Shown here: positions 19,145-21,798 of the stretch, in pieces | Layout of the letters: every line of letters starts with the position of its first letter | Position numbering within the stretch: the stretch's first letter is position 1 | Assembly (NCBI GenBank): GCA_033720975.1 | Contig: JAWWBL010000022.1 | Location: forward strand, 1-21,798 | DNA length: 21,798 nt | From: JAWWBL01 sp033720975 | GTDB taxonomy: Bacteria > Actinomycetota > Acidimicrobiia > Spongiisociales > ZC4RG35 | Direction of reading: 5' to 3' | Position numbers and translations under genes: made by a program | Notes under the pieces: model-generated | Database searches by the model: none | What the model was told of the DNA's origin: nothing | Seen by the model: the letters and a program-made list of their open reading frames with translations, nothing else

Positions 19145-21666
19145 GCGGTGAGTACGGCGACCACGCCGAATTCGCCCTCGGCGTATTCGATCGATGCGGC
19201 TCGGGCTGCCGCCTTCAGGTCGGCCTCCGCCGCACGGATCAGATCGATGTCGGAGGAGTCCCCAGTGACCGAGACCCGCTCAACTTCTGCTCTCATCGAC
19301 ACGCTTGCATCCGACTTGGTGCGACGCACCGCGGCAAGAACTTCGCTGGTCTTCGAGAGAACCGCTGGCTCACCAGTGTGAGTGGCGAGCTGGGTCTCGT
19401 CGGGCCATGGCATTCGGTGGATGGAGCCCTCCTTCCACCAACTCCAAACCTCCTCGGTCGTATACGGGAGGAAGGGTGCGAACAACCTGAGGTAGACGCC
19501 AAGGGCGAGCTGAAGGGCAGCGTGAGCCGACGCTGCTTGGGCGCCTTCACCGTAGGCGCGTGCCTTGACCAGCTCGACGTAATCGTCGGTCCATCCCCAG
19601 AACGAGCTCTCGGCCGCCTCCAAAGCTCTGGTGTAGTCGTACTCCTCGAATGCCTTGGTCGCTTCCTCGACGGTCGCTGACAGGCCGGCGAGCATCGACT
19701 TGTCGATGTCTTCGTTGATGGCTGCGGGGTCGACGTCTGAGTCGGTGAACCCGAGGGCGAAACGCGCCGCGTTGAGGATCTTGATCGCGAGCCGCCGGCC
19801 GATCTTCATGATCCCGAAATCGATGGCAGTGTCGGCTCCTGGCCGGCCCTTGCAGGCCCAGTAGCGGACCGCCTCGGCCCCATATTCCTCCACGAAGGGC
19901 ATCGGAGTGACCACGTTCCCGATCGACTTGGACATCTTCTTACGGTCCGGGTCGAGGATCCAGCCATTGATCGTCGCCGTATCCCAGGGCAGGCGCCCGT
20001 GCTCGAAGTGCGACCTGACCGTGGTGGAGAACAGCCAGGTGCGGATGATGTCCGGTCCCTGGGGCCGAATGTCCATGGGGAAGACGCGGGCCCATAGGTC
20101 GGGATCGTCGTCCCAATGTCCGGCGATCTGCGGTGTCAGTGACGACGTGGCCCAAGTGTCCATGATGTCCGGGTCACCCACGAAACCACCGGGTTTGCCT
20201 CGCTGCGACTCCTCGTACCCGGCGGGAACGTGCGACGACGGGTCGATGGGAAGGTCCGCCTCATCCGGAGCGAGCGGATTCTCGTAGTCGGGCTCGCCGG
20301 AGGAGTCGAGCCGATACCAGAGCGGAATGGGGACACCGAAAAACCGTTGCCTCGAGATCAGCCAGTCACTGTTGAGGCCGTCCACCCAATGCTTGTAGCG
20401 AACTCCCATGTGCTCCGGAACCCAATGAAGCTCCTCACCGCGCGCCAGCAGATCGTTTCGAAGCTCATCGTCTCGGGCCCCGTTGCGGATGTACCACTGA
20501 CGGCTGGTGACGATCTCGAGGGGCCGGTCACCCTTCTCGTAGAACTTGACCGGATGTGTGATCTCGCGAGGCTCGCCGTCCAGGGCTCCCGCCTCCTCCA
20601 GCATCTCGGCCATCTTGCGCCGCGCTTGGTTGGGGAACAGCCCGGCAAGTTCCGAATATGTGTCGGCACCCTCACCAGAGAGCCACTCCGGGGTCTCCTC
20701 GTGAAATCGGCCATCGTGTTGGATGACAGCCCTGGTGGGCAGGTCGAGCTCACGCCACCATGTGACATCGGTGGTGTCACCGAAAGTGCAGATCATGGCG
20801 ATGCCCGTCCCCTTCTCGGGGTCGGCGAGATCGTGGGCAACCACGGGAAGCTCCACTCCGAATAGCGGCGAGGTCACCTTCTCTCCGATGAGCCCCTGGT
20901 AGCGCTCGTCGTCGGGGTGGGCCACCAACGCGACACAGGAGCAGATCAGCTCCGGGCGGGTGGTGTCGATGTAGACAGGTTCCCCGTCCGCCTTGCGGAA
21001 GGCGATCTTGTAGTACGCGCCAGCCTTCTCTCGGTCCTCCAGCTCGGCCTGGGCGACCGCGGTCTGGAAGTCGACATCCCAGAGAACAGGGGCTTCAGCC
21101 GAGTACGCCTCGCCCCTGGCCAGGTTTCGAAGGAACGCCTTCTGGGAGATCCGACGGCTGTGATGGTCGATGGTGGCGTAGGTCAGCGACCAATCCACCG
21201 AGAGCCCGATTGCGCGCCACAGGTCCTCGAAGACCTTCTCGTCTTCGGCAGTGAGCACGTGGCAGAGATCGATGAAGTTGCGGCGGCTGACCTGGACCGG
21301 TGGATCGTATGCCGTCTCGGGCGGGGTGAAGTCGGGGTCGTAGGCGATGTTGGGGTCACACCGGACGCCGTAGTAGTTCTGCACCCGGCGCTCGGTAGGC
21401 AGGCCGTTGTCGTCCCACCCCATCGGGTAGAAGACCTCCTTACCCGACATACGGCGGTAGCGGGCGTGTGCGTCGGTCTGGACGTACCCGAACACCGAGC
21501 CCATGTGCAGCGATCCCGAGACGGTCGGGGGCGGGGTGTCGATGGCGAAGATCTGGTCGCGGGTCTTGGAACGGTCGAATCGGTAGGTGCCGTCCTGTTC
21601 CCAGCGCGCGTCCCACTTGGCTTCGAGCCCTTCCAGGCTGGGCTTTTCGGGGATGTCTCGTGCCAT
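19138..21666 (-). CDS. valS: Valine--tRNA ligase (archaeal-type)
   Basis: An 842-aa class I aminoacyl-tRNA synthetase. The HIGH-type motif is HMGS (54-57), the CP1 editing domain carries TTRPEL (235-240), and the KMSKS motif is at 577-581 (KKMSKSIGN), followed by the helical anticodon-binding domain (about 630-770). WDDNGLPTERRVQNYYG identifies ValRS. The C-terminus ends with a short alpha/beta segment, and the long coiled-coil arm of usual bacterial ValRS is absent; this matches the archaeal-type ValRS that some actinobacteria carry. ATG 21666 (MARDIPEKPSLEGLEAKW) is chosen; the frame is open to 21756 but that leader runs through repeats. It is convergent with rarA. Editing removes mischarged threonine in this family. 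Confidence 0.94.
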   Translation of the reverse strand: MARDIPEKPSLEGLEAKWDARWEQDGTYRFDRSKTRDQIFAIDTPPPTVSGSLHMGSVFGYVQTDAHARYRRMSGKEVFYPMGWDDNGLPTERRVQNYYGVRCDPNIAYDPDFTPPETAYDPPVQVSRRNFIDLCHVLTAEDEKVFEDLWRAIGLSVDWSLTYATIDHHSRRISQKAFLRNLARGEAYSAEAPVLWDVDFQTAVAQAELEDREKAGAYYKIAFRKADGEPVYIDTTRPELICSCVALVAHPDDERYQGLIGEKVTSPLFGVELPVVAHDLADPEKGTGIAMICTFGDTTDVTWWRELDLPTRAVIQHDGRFHEETPEWLSGEGADTYSELAGLFPNQARRKMAEMLEEAGALDGEPREITHPVKFYEKGDRPLEIVTSRQWYIRNGARDDELRNDLLARGEELHWVPEHMGVRYKHWVDGLNSDWLISRQRFFGVPIPLWYRLDSSGEPDYENPLAPDEADLPIDPSSHVPAGYEESQRGKPGGFVGDPDIMDTWATSSLTPQIAGHWDDDPDLWARVFPMDIRPQGPDIIRTWLFSTTVRSHFEHGRLPWDTATINGWILDPDRKKMSKSIGNVVTPMPFVEEYGAEAVRYWACKGRPGADTAIDFGIMKIGRRLAIKILNAARFALGFTDSDVDPAAINEDIDKSMLAGLSATVEEATKAFEEYDYTRALEAAESSFWGWTDDYVELVKARAYGEGAQAASAHAALQLALGVYLRLFAPFLPYTTEEVWSWWKEGSIHRMPWPDETQLATHTGEPAVLSKTSEVLAAVRRTKSDASVSMRAEVERVSVTGDSSDIDLIRAAEADLKAAARAASIEYAEGEFGVVAVLTAQ

Positions 21667-21677
21667 GTGAACCGGTA

Positions 21678-21683
21678 AGGGTA
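21678..21683 (-). promoter_or_regulatory. Possible -10 box of valS (TACCCT)
   Basis: TACCCT on the minus strand lies 11 nt before the valS ATG, slightly further than at the other genes, so a leader of a few nucleotides would be made. It abuts the degenerate edge of the direct repeat. No Shine-Dalgarno is visible. Confidence 0.25.
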
Positions 21684-21692
21684 ACGGCGTGG

Positions 21693-21726
21693 GCCGGGCT
21701 TTCTCGTTCGCGCTGCACAGCGTCGC
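21693..21726. repeat. 34-bp direct repeat, copy 1
   Basis: Bases 21693-21726 are identical to 21765-21798. The similarity extends 10 bases to the left with three mismatches (21683-21692 against 21755-21764). The period is 72 bp. The copy lies just upstream of valS. Confidence 0.95.
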
Positions 21727-21750
21727 GCTCAGACCCACCGGGTGCAGCGC
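21710..21750. repeat. 9-bp inverted repeat between the direct repeats
   Basis: GCGCTGCAC (21710-21718) and GTGCAGCGC (21742-21750) are perfect reverse complements separated by 23 nt. The left arm is part of the direct repeat and recurs at 21782-21790, while the right arm lies in the unique segment between copies. The pair could form a stem-loop in DNA or in RNA from either strand. Confidence 0.6.
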
Positions 21751-21764
21751 AGACAAGGGCGTAC

Positions 21765-21798
21765 GCCGGGCTTTCTCGTTCGCGCTGCACAGCGTCGC
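21765..21798. repeat. 34-bp direct repeat, copy 2, at window edge
   Basis: This is an exact copy of 21693-21726. The window ends inside or exactly at the end of this copy, so the number of further copies and the full unit length cannot be known. Confidence 0.95.

Noticed and set aside
21693..21798. Possible CRISPR array (34-bp repeat, 38-bp gap)
   Set aside because: Only two copies are visible, the similarity extends imperfectly into the 'spacer', and part of the spacer pairs with the repeat. No cas gene is in view. A tandem or dispersed repeat is the safer description.
21667..21798. T-box or other riboswitch leader for valS
   Set aside because: No T-box core sequence or specifier-loop arrangement was recognised, and the space before the start is filled by the direct repeats.

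Overview
The window is high-GC bacterial chromosome, most likely from an actinobacterium of the Acidimicrobiia type. This placement is an inference from four things: GC-rich codon use, an Actinobacteria/Firmicutes-style LexA box, a mixture of start codons (ATG, GTG, TTG) with several apparently leaderless promoters, and gene families common in that group (DUF4242-cyclase fusion, DnaE2, archaeal-type ValS). No rRNA, tRNA, insertion sequence or prophage gene was seen. Coding density is very high, and both convergent gene pairs overlap at their 3' ends.

Layout. (1) Positions 1-92 hold the 5' end of dnaE2 (error-prone polymerase, minus strand), with a perfect LexA operator placed between the dnaE2 -10 box and the likely -35 position. 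(2) A minus-strand M15-family peptidase lipoprotein (202-1086) diverges from a plus-strand run: alpha/beta hydrolase, Trp-less dodecin, small Cys-containing lipoprotein and metallo-beta-lactamase-fold hydrolase (1134-3533). (3) A three-gene module follows (3609-7319): a 61-aa membrane protein with a DPGSGS motif, a kinase-like/methyltransferase fusion, and a five-helix membrane protein with an alkaline-phosphatase/sulfatase-type domain. It looks like a cell-surface modification unit of unknown chemistry.

(4) Positions 7386-15235 are a MoxR/Bat-type operon: a membrane coiled-coil protein, MoxR AAA+ ATPase, a DUF58 protein and a 1446-aa protein carrying three VWA domains plus a class I glutamine-amidotransferase-like segment. 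The last three genes are joined by start/stop overlaps or very short gaps, which implies stoichiometric production of an envelope-associated complex. (5) CcmF (minus, to 16940), a haem lyase subunit, runs tail-to-tail into the VWA gene with a 140-bp overlap. (6) A DUF4242-class III cyclase and rarA (plus strand) are followed by valS (minus strand), whose upstream region holds a 34-bp exact direct repeat running off the window edge.

The signals most worth following are the three-gene surface module, the triple-VWA fusion, the 140-bp antisense overlap, and a recurring TANNNT box 6-8 nt upstream of start codons at six genes, which suggests leaderless transcription is common in this genome.
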